A stretch of DNA of 64,000 nt, taken from NCBI RefSeq assembly GCF_002563635.1, contig NZ_PDIZ01000001.1, forward strand, positions 3,472,001 to 3,536,000. The letters run 5' to 3'. The position numbers and the translations under genes were made by a program. The stretch comes from Bacillus sp. es.036. GTDB lineage: Bacteria; Bacillota; Bacilli; Bacillales; Guptibacillaceae. The notes under the pieces were generated by a model, which did not search any database, was not told where the DNA came from, and saw only the letters and a list, made by a program, of their open reading frames with translations. This document shows, piece after piece, positions 43,920 through 53,613 of this stretch; the stretch's first letter is position 1; every line of letters begins with the position of its first letter.

Positions 43920-45250
43920 TATATCATTTTTGCTACATATAAACCGCTTGCTGCTGCCTGTGATAAGGAATGCGTTTCTCCTGAGCAATCTCCAATTAAA
44001 AAGAGTCCGGTTACATCTGTTTCAAAGGAATCATTCGTTGGTATTTTTGCTTCATAAAACTTTCCATCTATGCCATATAACAAGGTTTCTTCATCAATAG
44101 GCTCTCCTATCAACTTTTCGAGACTATCAAAAAACTCCCGAAGAGCATCCAGATAGATGTTTGGCAATTCATCTATAAGGTTACCAGCTTCTCCATCAAG
44201 AGAAGGAACAATTGAATTTGAACTCAGAATGTGAGACGTTGTCGCCTGCTGTTTTTTTAAATCTTGAAGACGCTGAACAACGATTCGATCTCTTCCCCTA
44301 TTGATTCCACCTATCACCTGTTGCGCAACAAGGTCGGCCTCCTCTTTCGAAGAATAAAAAGATGGTACAAATAAAGTAAAATTTATATTGTTTCCTGCGT
44401 TATCTTTTTCTCTCTTATTTTGCCCATCAGGCATCACAAGGCCATGTTGATATTTCCTTATTATTCTGCCGTTCGGGTTCATGCAATACGTCGTTCCTTC
44501 GAATGCCTCTCTTTTGATATGAAGTTTCGTTTCAAACGTATCTTTTAAGATTGCCTCAAGCTGGTTCCCTCGCATTTCAACGCGAATCCCTAAATCTAGA
44601 CGAGCAGGACCAGGTAGGAGACCAAGCTGTTCACATTGACGATACATCCACTCACTCCCGCTGTTACCCGTTGATAGCACAACTTTCTTTGTTTTTATGT
44701 TTCCTTTTGAGGTATTTATTTCAAAGGAATCGCTTTTTTCAATCGAATACACGTCCGTTTCAAACAACAAATCAATTCGTTTCGTAAGAACCTCATATAA
44801 GCTTTGAAACACATGGTGAGATCGTTTCGTTCCAAGGTGTCTTACCGAAGTCGTCAACACCTCTAATCCTACGCTTTTTGCACTCACCTCTAACTCTGGG
44901 CTATGAGTATGATAGAGCTCAGCCTCTTCTCCACCAAAAGAACAAAGAATGCGGTCGACTTCCCACATCAGCTTTTCTGCTTGAACTGTTCCTATTTTTC
45001 TACCGAGATTACCACCAAAATCATTCGTATAATTAAACTTGCCTTCTGATTTACCAAGTCCAGCAAAACCAATGTATTGATCACAAACGTCACATGAACA
45101 TTCTTGTTTGGAACGAGCCTTACAGTTCCGTTCTGAGAGTTTCTTCCCTTTATCAATCAACATAATTTTGGATTCTGGGTATCGCTTTATCAGCTCGTAT
45201 GCCATAAAAATCCCGCTTACCCCAGCTCCGATGATGGTTACATCATACAT
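43919..45250 (-). CDS. FAD-dependent dehydrogenase (COG2509-like)
   Basis: A 443-residue flavoprotein. MYDVTIIGAGVSGIFMAYEL is the FAD-binding Rossmann motif; KARSKQECSCDVCDQYIGFAGLGKSEGKFNYTNDFGG carries a Cys cluster (CSCDVC) and GKF-Y-ND segment typical of COG2509-type dehydrogenases; LFLIGDCSGETHSLSQAAASGLYVA is the C-terminal FAD contact. ATG 45250 follows GGGAGGG; the longer frame from 45283 is not supported. Substrate unknown. Stands alone. Confidence 0.8.
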   Translation of the reverse strand: MYDVTIIGAGVSGIFMAYELIKRYPESKIMLIDKGKKLSERNCKARSKQECSCDVCDQYIGFAGLGKSEGKFNYTNDFGGNLGRKIGTVQAEKLMWEVDRILCSFGGEEAELYHTHSPELEVSAKSVGLEVLTTSVRHLGTKRSHHVFQSLYEVLTKRIDLLFETDVYSIEKSDSFEINTSKGNIKTKKVVLSTGNSGSEWMYRQCEQLGLLPGPARLDLGIRVEMRGNQLEAILKDTFETKLHIKREAFEGTTYCMNPNGRIIRKYQHGLVMPDGQNKREKDNAGNNINFTLFVPSFYSSKEEADLVAQQVIGGINRGRDRIVVQRLQDLKKQQATTSHILSSNSIVPSLDGEAGNLIDELPNIYLDALREFFDSLEKLIGEPIDEETLLYGIDGKFYEAKIPTNDSFETDVTGLFLIGDCSGETHSLSQAAASGLYVAKMI

Positions 45251-45344
45251 GATCAACCCTCCCACTTTAAAGTAGCATATCATTACGGTACCCTATCAGT
45301 CTCTAGCTTTAGCACCCTTTCTATCGGACTGTTGCTTTGCACAT

Positions 45345-45372
45345 GAAAAAAGCCCCACGCCGGGGGCTTTTT
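45345..45372 (-). terminator. Terminator of the antiporter gene
   Basis: AAAAAGCCCC / GGGGCTTTTT with loop ACGCCG; T run on both strands. Confidence 0.85.
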
Positions 45373-47254
45373 ACTCATCTTCTAAATGACGTTCTTTTTC
45401 TTTCTCGCTTTTCTCATCGGTACGCTGCTTATCAAGCTTTTCACGGATACGATTAAATTCCTTACTTGGTGGCATCAGGCTTACAAGTACATCGCCTGCT
45501 TCCGCTCTCGTTTGAGAATCGTGAGCGAAAAATTCTAAGCTACCAGAAGGTTTCTTCACAAAGAGCATGATTGTTTCTTCATCTCGTTCTTTCAAATACC
45601 GATCATACGTATACTGCTGAGTAATGTTTGTTTTACGAAAAACATAGCCACTCTCTACTTTACGATTCAAGGTCTCCCACGTTGCTCCTTCTTTAAACGC
45701 CACGCGTCCACCAATCGTATGAACAAGCTCTTCAAGATCGTCGCCTCGATCGTTTCGTAAACTTAACTGGAAGAGGTTGTTCCGTCCAATTTCAGGAACG
45801 AATGTTGTACAAACAAGGGCGTTATAAGAATCGAGCTCAGTTGCCGCAATCATATACTCGTAAGGCGTTAAATCCAGACGATATTCGGTTTGTTCAGAAA
45901 GAATTTCTCCTCTATAAAACGGTACGCCTGCTTTTCTCGTTGTAAGCAGCCTTTGCCATGATGAATCCGTGATTAATACTGGGATCTTTAATTCTTTTAA
46001 TGTTTTAGAAAGCGCCGTTGAGAACGTACTTCCTCCAACGATTAGAACTCCCGGTTGACCGTCACTTGCAAGTCCAAGCTTCTCTGCCGTCCAACGAATA
46101 GAAAATCCATGAACAACAACCGTTGCAAATACTAATGCAAATGTGAGAGACATTAGGATTTTTGCATCTTCAAATCCAGCATCAAGCAACACACTTGCAA
46201 AGTAACTTGCGACAGTTAATGCGACGATTCCTCGTGGCGCAATCCAACCAACAAGCGTTTTTTCCTGCCAGGATAAATCCGTTCCAATCGTGGATAACCA
46301 GATCGAAATTGGTCTTACCACAAATAGCATAAGTAGGACAAACGCAAGGATTTGCCAATGGAAGATTTCAAGCAATGTGTCAACGGATAAGGAAGCGGTT
46401 AGCATGATGAAGATCGTTGAGATTAAAAGAACTGAAATGTTTTCTTTAAAATGTCTCATATCATCAATCGATGAAATATGCATGTTCGCTAGCGTAATCC
46501 CCATTGCCGTAACAGCAAGCAATCCTGTTTCATGCGTAATTTCATCAGATACCGCAAAACAAAGGATCACGACAGCGAAAACGACTGGAGATTTTAAGAA
46601 TTCAGGAACATATCCCTTCTCAAACATCCACCCAATACCACGTCCACATAGGAAACCAAATAGCGTTGCAAAAAGAGATCCTAAGAAAAAGACAAGAAGA
46701 ACGGTAGCCGTTGCTTCCTCTACTTTTAGAAATTTAATAATTTCAAATGCAAAAACAGCAAGAAGTGCTCCAAGCGGATCGACGATGATTCCTTCCCACT
46801 TTAATATTTTTGCTGGTCTTGGCTTTAGTTTGGCTTGTCGTAGTAGCGGTAAGATAACGGTTGGACCCGTTACAATAAACAACCCGCCTATCACGAACGC
46901 AACACCCCAGGATAACCCTGCGACATAGTGCGCTGACAGTGAACCTAACAACCATGCTAGAAAAGCGCCTACCGTTACAATTCTTCCAACCGGTCGACCA
47001 AGACCCTTAATTTCTCTAAAATCAAGATTTAGACTGCCTTCAAATAAAATGATAGCTACTGCAATCGATACGAATGGATCGAATAAATCTCCAAATACAT
47101 CTTCTGGATGAAGAAAGCCAAAAATCGGCCCGACAAGCAAACCAATAATAGACATAACGACAATGGCAGGGAAGTGAAAACGCCAGGCAACCCATTGCGA
47201 AAAGATGCCGAGGGCACCAACAAGCATAATATTAAATAATATCGAATCGACCAT
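45371..47254 (-). CDS. CPA1 cation/proton antiporter with C-terminal RCK domains (NhaP type)
   Basis: A 627-residue membrane protein. About 12 helices (residues 5-395) contain AIILFEGSLNLDFREIKG, VTGPTVILPLLRQ and EGIIVDPLGALLAVFAFE, where the DP pair is the CPA1 ion-binding site. Residues about 405-520 form a TrkA-N/RCK domain (GVLIVGGSTFSTAL), and about 540-605 an RCK-C domain, so nucleotide or redox gating is likely. Na+/H+ or K+/H+ exchange for pH and salt tolerance is the expected role. ATG 47254 follows AAGGAGG. Confidence 0.9.
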   Translation of the reverse strand: MVDSILFNIMLVGALGIFSQWVAWRFHFPAIVVMSIIGLLVGPIFGFLHPEDVFGDLFDPFVSIAVAIILFEGSLNLDFREIKGLGRPVGRIVTVGAFLAWLLGSLSAHYVAGLSWGVAFVIGGLFIVTGPTVILPLLRQAKLKPRPAKILKWEGIIVDPLGALLAVFAFEIIKFLKVEEATATVLLVFFLGSLFATLFGFLCGRGIGWMFEKGYVPEFLKSPVVFAVVILCFAVSDEITHETGLLAVTAMGITLANMHISSIDDMRHFKENISVLLISTIFIMLTASLSVDTLLEIFHWQILAFVLLMLFVVRPISIWLSTIGTDLSWQEKTLVGWIAPRGIVALTVASYFASVLLDAGFEDAKILMSLTFALVFATVVVHGFSIRWTAEKLGLASDGQPGVLIVGGSTFSTALSKTLKELKIPVLITDSSWQRLLTTRKAGVPFYRGEILSEQTEYRLDLTPYEYMIAATELDSYNALVCTTFVPEIGRNNLFQLSLRNDRGDDLEELVHTIGGRVAFKEGATWETLNRKVESGYVFRKTNITQQYTYDRYLKERDEETIMLFVKKPSGSLEFFAHDSQTRAEAGDVLVSLMPPSKEFNRIREKLDKQRTDEKSEKEKERHLEDE

Positions 47255-47566
47255 AGATAGCCTCCTTATGTTTAACAACTGCTCGTGCTTCATTCCTTAT
47301 TCTGTCCTTCGTACTAACTTCACTATAATCGAACTGAACAGAAATGTTTGAAAATATGCTCACAATTGGCGTAATTAGTAAAAAATGAAACGCCTTTTAC
47401 ATGTCGTCATTTTATATGCAATTGGTCCGATTAGGCAACTATCTACTCTTTTCAATCAAAAGAACTATTATCAAGGAAATATGTAAAAGAAATAGTACCC
47501 TTTTATTAGTTAAACCAATCCATTTCCATACTATATTATTTTTTGTTAGATGAATAATAGCTAGAT
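47255..47566. other. Intergenic stretch, mostly featureless
   Basis: About 310 AT-rich bases between the antiporter start and the topB terminator. I find no open frame with a ribosome site and no riboswitch. A minus-strand TATAGT near 47318-47323 may be the -10 of the antiporter promoter, but its -35 is weak. Confidence 0.4.
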
Positions 47567-47591
47567 GAAAAAAGAAGCAGGTCACCCTGCT
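47567..47591 (-). terminator. Terminator of topB
   Basis: Minus-strand AGCAGG / CCTGCT with loop GTGA, followed by TCTTTTTTC. Confidence 0.7.
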
Positions 47592-47596
47592 CCCTG

Positions 47597-49759
47597 TTAT
47601 TTATCTTGATCTAATTTTAATTTCGCTAATGCATCAGCTAGAGCTGTATTAACCGGCTCGTCTTTCTGCTGGTTTTTCATATAGCTTGAAACATCTTTCT
47701 TCGTCGCTTTTGTATTTTTTTCTTTTTTGCGTCGTTCATTAAATGTCGACAGTTTTTCACGATGACCGCATTTGCATATAAAGGTTTGGGCATCACCTTG
47801 TCCATGAAGCTCAAGTTTCTTTTTACACTTTGGACACCTTGCGTTAGTTACTTTGCTTTTCCCTTTACGATAGCCACATTCACGATCCTGACAAACAAGC
47901 ATTTTACCTTTTTTACTTTTCACTTCAAGCATCAAATTCCCACAATCAGGACATTTCGTTCCTGTTACGTTATCATGCTTATATTTCTTCGAACTGGACT
48001 TGATTTTCTGAACGGTTTCGTTCGCATAGGCTTTCATCTCTTCAATAAATGCCTGCTTTGAAAGGTTACCTTTGCCAATCGCTTCAAGCTTTTGCTCCCA
48101 TTCTGCAGTTAAAGCAGGTGATTGCAATTCATCCGGAACGATATCAAGCAATTGCTTCCCTTTTGATGTGATCGTTAAATCTTTTCCATTCTTTTCAATT
48201 AAAAAGCTATTAAATAATTTCTCGATAATATCCGCACGCGTTGCAACGGTTCCGAGTCCACCGGTTTCACCAAGCGTTTTTGCAAGCTTGTTATCTTGCA
48301 TGCTTAAAAATTGAGCTGGCTTTTCCATCGCAGTTAAGAGTGTTCCTTCGTTAAAACGAGGCGGAGGGTTGGTTTTCCCTTCTGTTCTTGTTAGAGAGAG
48401 CACGCGAAGTTCCTGGCCCTCTTTAAGCTCAGGAAGCACGACATCCGCTTCCTCTGTCTCGTATATTTCTTTCCAACCGGCAGAAAGCACTCTCTTTCCT
48501 TTGGCATCAAAGTTTGCTTCACCAATCTTAGCCTTTACCGTCACTTGCTCGTATTCAAATGGCTCGTATAATGCGGCTACAAACCGTTTAACAATCAAAT
48601 CATATACTTTCCGATCCTTATCACTAAGTTCTCGAATAACGGGCGTTTGCTCTGTCGGAATAATCGCATGATGATCGGATACTTTTCGATCATCAATAAT
48701 ATGCTTCCCCGTTTGAATCGTTTTACCGAGTACTTTTCGCGCTGCTTTCTCATAAGGCGCTACAGCTTCTAATCTTTCTTTCAACGTGTCTTTCATATCA
48801 GAAGAAAGGAAGCGTGAATCTGTTCTCGGATACGTAACTAGTTTGTGCTGTTCATACAAACGCTGGGTAGCTGAAAGTGTTTCTTTCGCTGAAAATCCAA
48901 AACGTTTGTGCGCGTCTCTTTGTAGTTCAGTTAAGTCATACAATCCAGGTGCAAACGTCTTTTTCTTTGCTTTCTTCACTTCTTCTATCTTGGCTACCTT
49001 TCCTGATAACTGCTTAAGGTTAGAATCAATTCGCTCTCGGTCGAAGACACGTGAATCATTCGATTTTGGATCACGATACGTTAACGTAAAGCCATCCACC
49101 ACTGCCGCCATTCCATAATAAGATTCAGGTTGGAAGGATTTAATTTCTTCCTCTCGCTTCGCAATCATCGAAAGCGTAGGCGTTTGCACTCTTCCACTTG
49201 AAAGCTGTGCATTGTATTTTGTAGTGAGCGCACGAGTTGCATTAAGACCAACATACCAATCTGCTTCTGACCTTGCTGCAGCTGCTTGATAAAGGTTTGT
49301 GTATTGATTCGCATCTTTTAAATTTTTAAATCCATCTCGAATCGCTTTGTCTGTGACGGATGAAATCCACAACCTCTTTAGTGGTTTTTTAGCTCGCGCT
49401 TTTTCAATAATCCAACGCGCCACTAACTCTCCTTCTCTTCCGGCATCCGTTGCAATGACAATTTCACTTACATCATTACGGTTCATTTGCGTTTTCACAA
49501 CGCTAAATTGTTTTCCACTTCTTTTAATAACGACAAGTTTTAACGGGGCAGGAAGCATCGGCAAATCTTCTAACTTCCACGTCTTGTATGCCTCATTATA
49601 AATTTCAGGATCAGCAAGCGTCACTAGATGACCAAGTGCCCACGTTACGATGTAGCGATCTCCTTCAAGAAAACCATTTCCACCTTTTGTACAATTTAAT
49701 ACCCTCGCGATATCACGTCCAACAGAGGGCTTTTCTGCAAGAATGAGTTGTTTACCCAC
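47597..49759 (-). CDS. topB: DNA topoisomerase III
   Basis: A 720-residue type IA topoisomerase that relaxes and decatenates DNA through single-strand passage. The Toprim domain has LAEKPSVGRDIA and TDAGREGELVA; the active-site tyrosine is Tyr310 in LVTYPRTDSRFL; SSGRVQTPTL and GTVATRADIIE are conserved gate motifs. The C-terminus (about 600-680) has two zinc-ribbon CPxC motifs (KCPDCGNLM, CPKCKKKLELHG). The start is GTG 49759 behind GAGGAG. Monocistronic, length normal for Bacillus TopB. Confidence 0.97.
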   Translation of the reverse strand: MGKQLILAEKPSVGRDIARVLNCTKGGNGFLEGDRYIVTWALGHLVTLADPEIYNEAYKTWKLEDLPMLPAPLKLVVIKRSGKQFSVVKTQMNRNDVSEIVIATDAGREGELVARWIIEKARAKKPLKRLWISSVTDKAIRDGFKNLKDANQYTNLYQAAAARSEADWYVGLNATRALTTKYNAQLSSGRVQTPTLSMIAKREEEIKSFQPESYYGMAAVVDGFTLTYRDPKSNDSRVFDRERIDSNLKQLSGKVAKIEEVKKAKKKTFAPGLYDLTELQRDAHKRFGFSAKETLSATQRLYEQHKLVTYPRTDSRFLSSDMKDTLKERLEAVAPYEKAARKVLGKTIQTGKHIIDDRKVSDHHAIIPTEQTPVIRELSDKDRKVYDLIVKRFVAALYEPFEYEQVTVKAKIGEANFDAKGKRVLSAGWKEIYETEEADVVLPELKEGQELRVLSLTRTEGKTNPPPRFNEGTLLTAMEKPAQFLSMQDNKLAKTLGETGGLGTVATRADIIEKLFNSFLIEKNGKDLTITSKGKQLLDIVPDELQSPALTAEWEQKLEAIGKGNLSKQAFIEEMKAYANETVQKIKSSSKKYKHDNVTGTKCPDCGNLMLEVKSKKGKMLVCQDRECGYRKGKSKVTNARCPKCKKKLELHGQGDAQTFICKCGHREKLSTFNERRKKEKNTKATKKDVSSYMKNQQKDEPVNTALADALAKLKLDQDK

Positions 49760-49885
49760 AATACCAATCTCCTCAAATTTCGATTATTTCTCTATCATAC
49801 CAGCTTCAATGTTACACGTGAAACATTGCAAATCAATTGTCCTGTTTAACAAACAAAAAAGAAGATGTCTTCCATCTCCCTTCGG

Positions 49886-50794
49886 CTAGTTGCTATTCAG
49901 AATGCCTTCTTCAATTAAAACCGCTTCAAGAGCATCAACCACTTCAGCATCGTATAAGACGCCTGAAAGACGCTTTAATTCATTCATAGCATATTCAGGT
50001 GTATAGGCTTTTCGATATGAACGGTCGTCCGTCATCGCATCATAGGAATCGCTAACTCCAATAATTTTTGCACCAATCGTGATCTCTTCACCCTTCAAAC
50101 CATCTGGGTAACCAGAACCGTTGAGGCGCTCGTGGTGCTGATGAATAATCGTGCTAATATCAGAATAATAAGAGTCTTTCACCATCTCTGCACCATCGGC
50201 TGGATGCTTTTTTATAATCTCATATTCCTCATCCGTAAGACCGCCTGTCTTATTAAGAATTTCTTCAGGAACTTTAATTTTACCTACGTCGTGGAGGACT
50301 GAAGCGACAATTAGTGTATCTAACTCATCTTTTAAAAGGTTGAGTTTTTTTCCTATTTTTATACTACTATTTTGAACCCTAACGCTATGTTTAAAAGTAT
50401 ATCTATCCTTTTCTTCAACCTTACTAACTACTTCTAGTAATAATGATACCTTTTGACTAATTAAATGGAAAACGGACTCATTTATCATCCAAATCATCGA
50501 GACTTCAGAAGCAGCTTCAAAAAAAACGATTTCTTTGAGATCTTTCACAAAAAAGTAATCGTCTTTTTTCAAAGTAATGGATAGTTCTTCACATACCAGT
50601 TCACCTTCTAAAATATAAAAGAATTCAAAACTTTCGGGGTTGTTACCTGGATATAGATAAAAAGTGGTTCCTTCATATACCACTTGTTTCATAACCTCAA
50701 TACCAGAACCTCTTGCTAATAAACTAAGTTTGGCAGATTCTTGCACAACTTCTTCCATACACTCCTGCTTACGCCCTATAGATAAGCCGTCCAA
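49886..50794 (-). CDS. Cupin-like sensor fused to HD-GYP domain
   Basis: A 302-residue cytoplasmic protein. Residues about 35-105 look like a single cupin barrel (YEGTTFYLYPGNN, FEFFYILEGELVCEE, LKKDDYFFVKDL). Residues about 125-295 are an HD-GYP domain with HDVGK (His168, Asp169), HPADGAEMV, HHERLNGSGYP (GYP at 228-230) and SDSYDAMTDDRSYRK, all intact. Cyclic di-GMP hydrolysis controlled by a ligand in the cupin is inferred. TTG 50794 is preferred: AGAGGTG stands five bases ahead and the likely -10 TATAAT is so close to an upstream ATG (50824) that little leader would remain. Confidence 0.78.
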   Translation of the reverse strand: MDGLSIGRKQECMEEVVQESAKLSLLARGSGIEVMKQVVYEGTTFYLYPGNNPESFEFFYILEGELVCEELSITLKKDDYFFVKDLKEIVFFEAASEVSMIWMINESVFHLISQKVSLLLEVVSKVEEKDRYTFKHSVRVQNSSIKIGKKLNLLKDELDTLIVASVLHDVGKIKVPEEILNKTGGLTDEEYEIIKKHPADGAEMVKDSYYSDISTIIHQHHERLNGSGYPDGLKGEEITIGAKIIGVSDSYDAMTDDRSYRKAYTPEYAMNELKRLSGVLYDAEVVDALEAVLIEEGILNSN

Positions 50795-50860
50795 ATTTAC
50801 ACCTCTTTTTCCCCTAACGTACATTTTCTATATATCTTATTATATAGTACTAGACATATA

Positions 50861-50890
50861 ATAAAAAGCATCTCAAAAGAGATGCTTTTT
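50861..50890 (-). terminator. Terminator of the coiled-coil protein gene
   Basis: AAAAAGCATCTC / GAGATGCTTTTT with loop AAAA. Confidence 0.88.
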
Positions 50891-50893
50891 CAG

Positions 50894-51376
50894 TTAAACT
50901 CCTACGATTTGAATCGGATCAACCCATACCCAACGGTCTGCAATCTGCACATATACCCATGAACATTCTGCTTGTATGCCTTCTTTTGCAGCTTCCTCAA
51001 TCATGTCTGCAGTCATTTTGTTCGTTTTGTCGATTAGATCACCGATTAGTTTATCAAGGTCCTTGTTGTACTTTGCAGTAAGCTCTGCTTTTTTTGTCTT
51101 TACTTCCTTTTCAAGCTTCGCAATGTCCGCTTCTGATGCTCCATTTTGTCTAGCCGTTTCTAGTTTTGCATCTAGCTTTGCTGCTTTTAGAGAAAGCGCT
51201 GACAATAGTTTGTCACCTTTAGCCTGTGCTGCTTGAATTTCTTGTTCAATTGCTACATTTGTTTCTTCAATCTTTTGTAATATCTCAGCGTTGTCATTTT
51301 CTGCTGCGAAAGCCCCAGTACCCATAAACGTAAAGAGCGCTACTACTGAAAATAAGGCGACAAAGAACTTTTTCAT
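50894..51376 (-). CDS. Secreted coiled-coil protein of unknown function
   Basis: A 160-residue exported protein. Residues 1-25 are a signal peptide ending AFA-AEND (MKKFFVALFSVVALFTFMGTGAFA). Residues 26-130 are strongly helical and heptad-like (EILQKIEETNVAIEQEIQ..LSLKAAKLDAKLETARQ), and the end ECSWVYVQIADRWVWVDPIQIVGV is a compact Trp-rich tail. ATG 51376 follows GGGAGG; the frame runs further upstream but without support. It may be a wall-associated or chaperone-like protein; no family recognised. Confidence 0.7.
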   Translation of the reverse strand: MKKFFVALFSVVALFTFMGTGAFAAENDNAEILQKIEETNVAIEQEIQAAQAKGDKLLSALSLKAAKLDAKLETARQNGASEADIAKLEKEVKTKKAELTAKYNKDLDKLIGDLIDKTNKMTADMIEEAAKEGIQAECSWVYVQIADRWVWVDPIQIVGV

Positions 51377-51559
51377 TTTAATCCTCCCTAATAAACTAGT
51401 ATGTGTGAAAAGATAGATCTGGGTCATACCTCCCACTAACCAACACTATACGGTAAATTTTTCTAGAAATCTATTCATATTTACCCTAATGATTCGACAA
51501 TTTTGGTAAATTATAGATAACAAAACGACTTTGGTGTGTATTTCCACCTGTAAACCTAG

Positions 51560-51589
51560 CAAAATAGACAGCCGTAAAGCACGGCTGCC
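51560..51589 (-). terminator. Terminator of the GH13 glucosidase gene
   Basis: Minus-strand GCAGCCGT / ACGGCTGT with loop GCTTT, followed by CTATTTTG. Confidence 0.65.
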
Positions 51590-51604
51590 TTCTAATGAAA
51601 TATA

Positions 51605-53260
51605 TTAAAGACGATAGACTCTTGCCTCATAAGGCTTTAATACAATAGAATCATTCACTTCTTCAATAACAGGATAGTTGTTCAAAAGCAGTTGGTTCAT
51701 CTCCAACGTAAGATTCGAATCAAATACAGCTGGCTCGATCGATAGATTTGTGAGAACAAGAACTTTGTCATGCGCTGTTGTTCTTGTATAAGCATAAATT
51801 TGCGGATCTTCTTCAAGTAGTAAATCATAGCTTCCGTAAGTGAAAACAAGATTGTTTTTCTTCAGCTCAATCATCTTCTTATAGAAAGATAGAATTGAAT
51901 GATCATCAGCTTCTTGCCTCTCAACATTTATATCCGTATAGTTTGGATTTACTTTCAACCACGGTGTGCCAGAAGAAAAGCCAGCGTTATTATCGGCATT
52001 CCACTGCATTGGTGTTCGGCTATTATCACGAGAAGATGCCCAAATTACTTTCATAATAGCATCATGAGCTACTCCTGCTTCTCGCTGAATGCGGTAGCGA
52101 TTTTTGTCAGCTACATCATCATAATCTTCAATAGAAGGGTATTGAACATTGGTCATACCAATTTCTTGCCCCTGGTAAATAAATGGCGTTCCTTGCATAA
52201 GGAAATACATCGCTCCCATTGAAGTGGCACTTTCTCTCCAATATTCCTGATCGTTCCCCCAGGTTGACACAACACGTGGCTTATCGTGATTCTCAACAAA
52301 CAAGGCATTCCACCCTTTGTTTTCAAGGCCCTTTTGCCAACGTGTTAGCACTTTTTTTAGTGAGACAATATCAAGATCAGGTTTCTCTTCGGCATCCCAT
52401 AATCCAAGATGTTCGAATTGAAAAATCATGTTCATTTTGCCGTCTTTTTCATCTACCCATTGATCAGCTTCATCAATGCTTACACCATTCGCTTCTCCAA
52501 CCGTCATCACATCGTACTTCGAATACGTTTCATCCTTAAATTCCTGAAGGAACTGCTGAATTCCCTTTTGGTTCATATGCATATCAAATGAAGAAACATA
52601 CTTTTCATTTTTGGGGTTCGGCATATCAGGAAAACCTGAACGCTTCTTAATGTGGCTGATGGCGTCGATACGGAAACCATCAATCCCCTTATCGAGCCAC
52701 CAGTTCACCGTGTCATACAGGGCATCGCGAACATTAGGATTTTCCCAGTTCACATCTGGCTGTTTCGTTGAGAAGACGTGGAGAAAATACTGATCTGTTT
52801 TCTTATCATATTCCCATGCCGAGCCTCCGAAAATGCTTTCCCAGTTATTTGGCTCCTTACCATTCTTTCCATCGCGCCAAATGTACCAATCACGCTTCGG
52901 ATCTTCTTTCGATGAACGGGATTCAATAAACCACTGGTGCTCATCACTTGTGTGGTTTAAAACGAGATCAATGATCAATTTCATATCCCGTTTGTGAACT
53001 TCTTTTAACAACAAATCAAAGTCTTGCATTGTACCGAAATCTTCCATAATATCCTGGTAATCAGAAATGTCATACCCATTATCATCGTTAGGAGATTTGT
53101 ACATTGGACATATCCAAATCACATCGATGCCAAGATCTTTAATATAATCTAACCTCTGAATGACGCCTTGTAAGTCACCAATACCATCACCGTTTGAATC
53201 CTGGAAGCTTCGTGGATAAATTTGATAGCCTACAGCTTCTTTCCACCAGATTCTTTTCAT
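51605..53260 (-). CDS. GH13 alpha-glucosidase / oligo-1,6-glucosidase
   Basis: A 551-residue cytoplasmic hydrolase. WWKEAVGYQIYPRSFQDSNGDGIGDL is the family N-terminus with the calcium/Mg site; DLVLNHTSDEH (region I), GFRIDAISHI (nucleophile Asp, region II), MTVGEANG (acid-base Glu, region III) and FVENHDKPR (region IV) are all present. QPDVNWENP is the oligo-1,6-glucosidase subfamily marker. It hydrolyses isomaltose, sucrose or maltose-type oligosaccharides. ATG 53260 follows GAGGTG. An LacI-type operator lies upstream, but no regulator is adjacent. Confidence 0.9.
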   Translation of the reverse strand: MKRIWWKEAVGYQIYPRSFQDSNGDGIGDLQGVIQRLDYIKDLGIDVIWICPMYKSPNDDNGYDISDYQDIMEDFGTMQDFDLLLKEVHKRDMKLIIDLVLNHTSDEHQWFIESRSSKEDPKRDWYIWRDGKNGKEPNNWESIFGGSAWEYDKKTDQYFLHVFSTKQPDVNWENPNVRDALYDTVNWWLDKGIDGFRIDAISHIKKRSGFPDMPNPKNEKYVSSFDMHMNQKGIQQFLQEFKDETYSKYDVMTVGEANGVSIDEADQWVDEKDGKMNMIFQFEHLGLWDAEEKPDLDIVSLKKVLTRWQKGLENKGWNALFVENHDKPRVVSTWGNDQEYWRESATSMGAMYFLMQGTPFIYQGQEIGMTNVQYPSIEDYDDVADKNRYRIQREAGVAHDAIMKVIWASSRDNSRTPMQWNADNNAGFSSGTPWLKVNPNYTDINVERQEADDHSILSFYKKMIELKKNNLVFTYGSYDLLLEEDPQIYAYTRTTAHDKVLVLTNLSIEPAVFDSNLTLEMNQLLLNNYPVIEEVNDSIVLKPYEARVYRL

Positions 53261-53297
53261 ATCTCTACACCTCATCTATTTAGTAAGTTCGTAAAGT

Positions 53298-53309
53298 GCA
53301 AACGTTTGC
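53298..53309. promoter_or_regulatory. LacI-family operator (cre/MalR-like)
   Basis: GCAAACGTTTGC is a perfect 12-bp palindrome 38 bp ahead of the GH13 gene. It fits LacI-family regulators of maltodextrin genes or CcpA. Confidence 0.6.
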
Positions 53310-53488
53310 CTAAAAATCGATAAAAAAAGCGCTTTCTTTTTTGCGTATTTACTTCTACCTACTTGTAGTTTACTTGGATTTATCTCATTTATCAATATGA
53401 ATTTGAAAGTATTTTTTAGGTCGTAATGTTAGATGCTATTGACGAGCGCCCAAGACATGTATAAAATACGCTAATAATACGTACCAGG

Positions 53489-53557
53489 TTTCGTATAATT
53501 TTGGAGATATGGTCCAAAGGTTTCTACCAAACTACCGTAAATGGTTTGACTACGATG
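53489..53557 (+). promoter_or_regulatory. Purine riboswitch aptamer, guanine class
   Basis: P1 pairs TCGTA (53491-53495) with TACGA (53551-53555). P2 (TTGGA/TCCAA) carries loop GATATGG, P3 (CAAAC/GTTTG) carries loop TACCGTAAATG, and the junction has TATAAT and GTTTCTACC, all canonical. The base between P3 and P1 that pairs with the ligand is C (GACTACG), the guanine/hypoxanthine class, not U as in adenine aptamers. It precedes the adenine deaminase gene. Confidence 0.93.
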
Positions 53558-53584
53558 ACAATTCTGGCAATGTGAATCTGTCAT

Positions 53585-53606
53585 CCTCTGTCTAGACTGA
53601 GAGGAG
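53585..53606 (+). promoter_or_regulatory. Shine-Dalgarno-sequestering hairpin of the ade riboswitch
   Basis: CCTCT (53585-53589) pairs with AGAGG (53600-53604), covering most of the ribosome site GAGGAG that serves the ATG at 53614. A TGACA/TGTCA pair (53556-53560/53580-53584 region) lies between it and P1. No T run follows, so control looks translational. Confidence 0.6.
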
Positions 53607-53613
53607 CAAAGCA

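Noticed and set aside
46290-46928. 212-codon open frame opposite the antiporter gene
   Set aside because: Antisense shadow of a well-supported CPA1 gene, with no motif or ribosome site.
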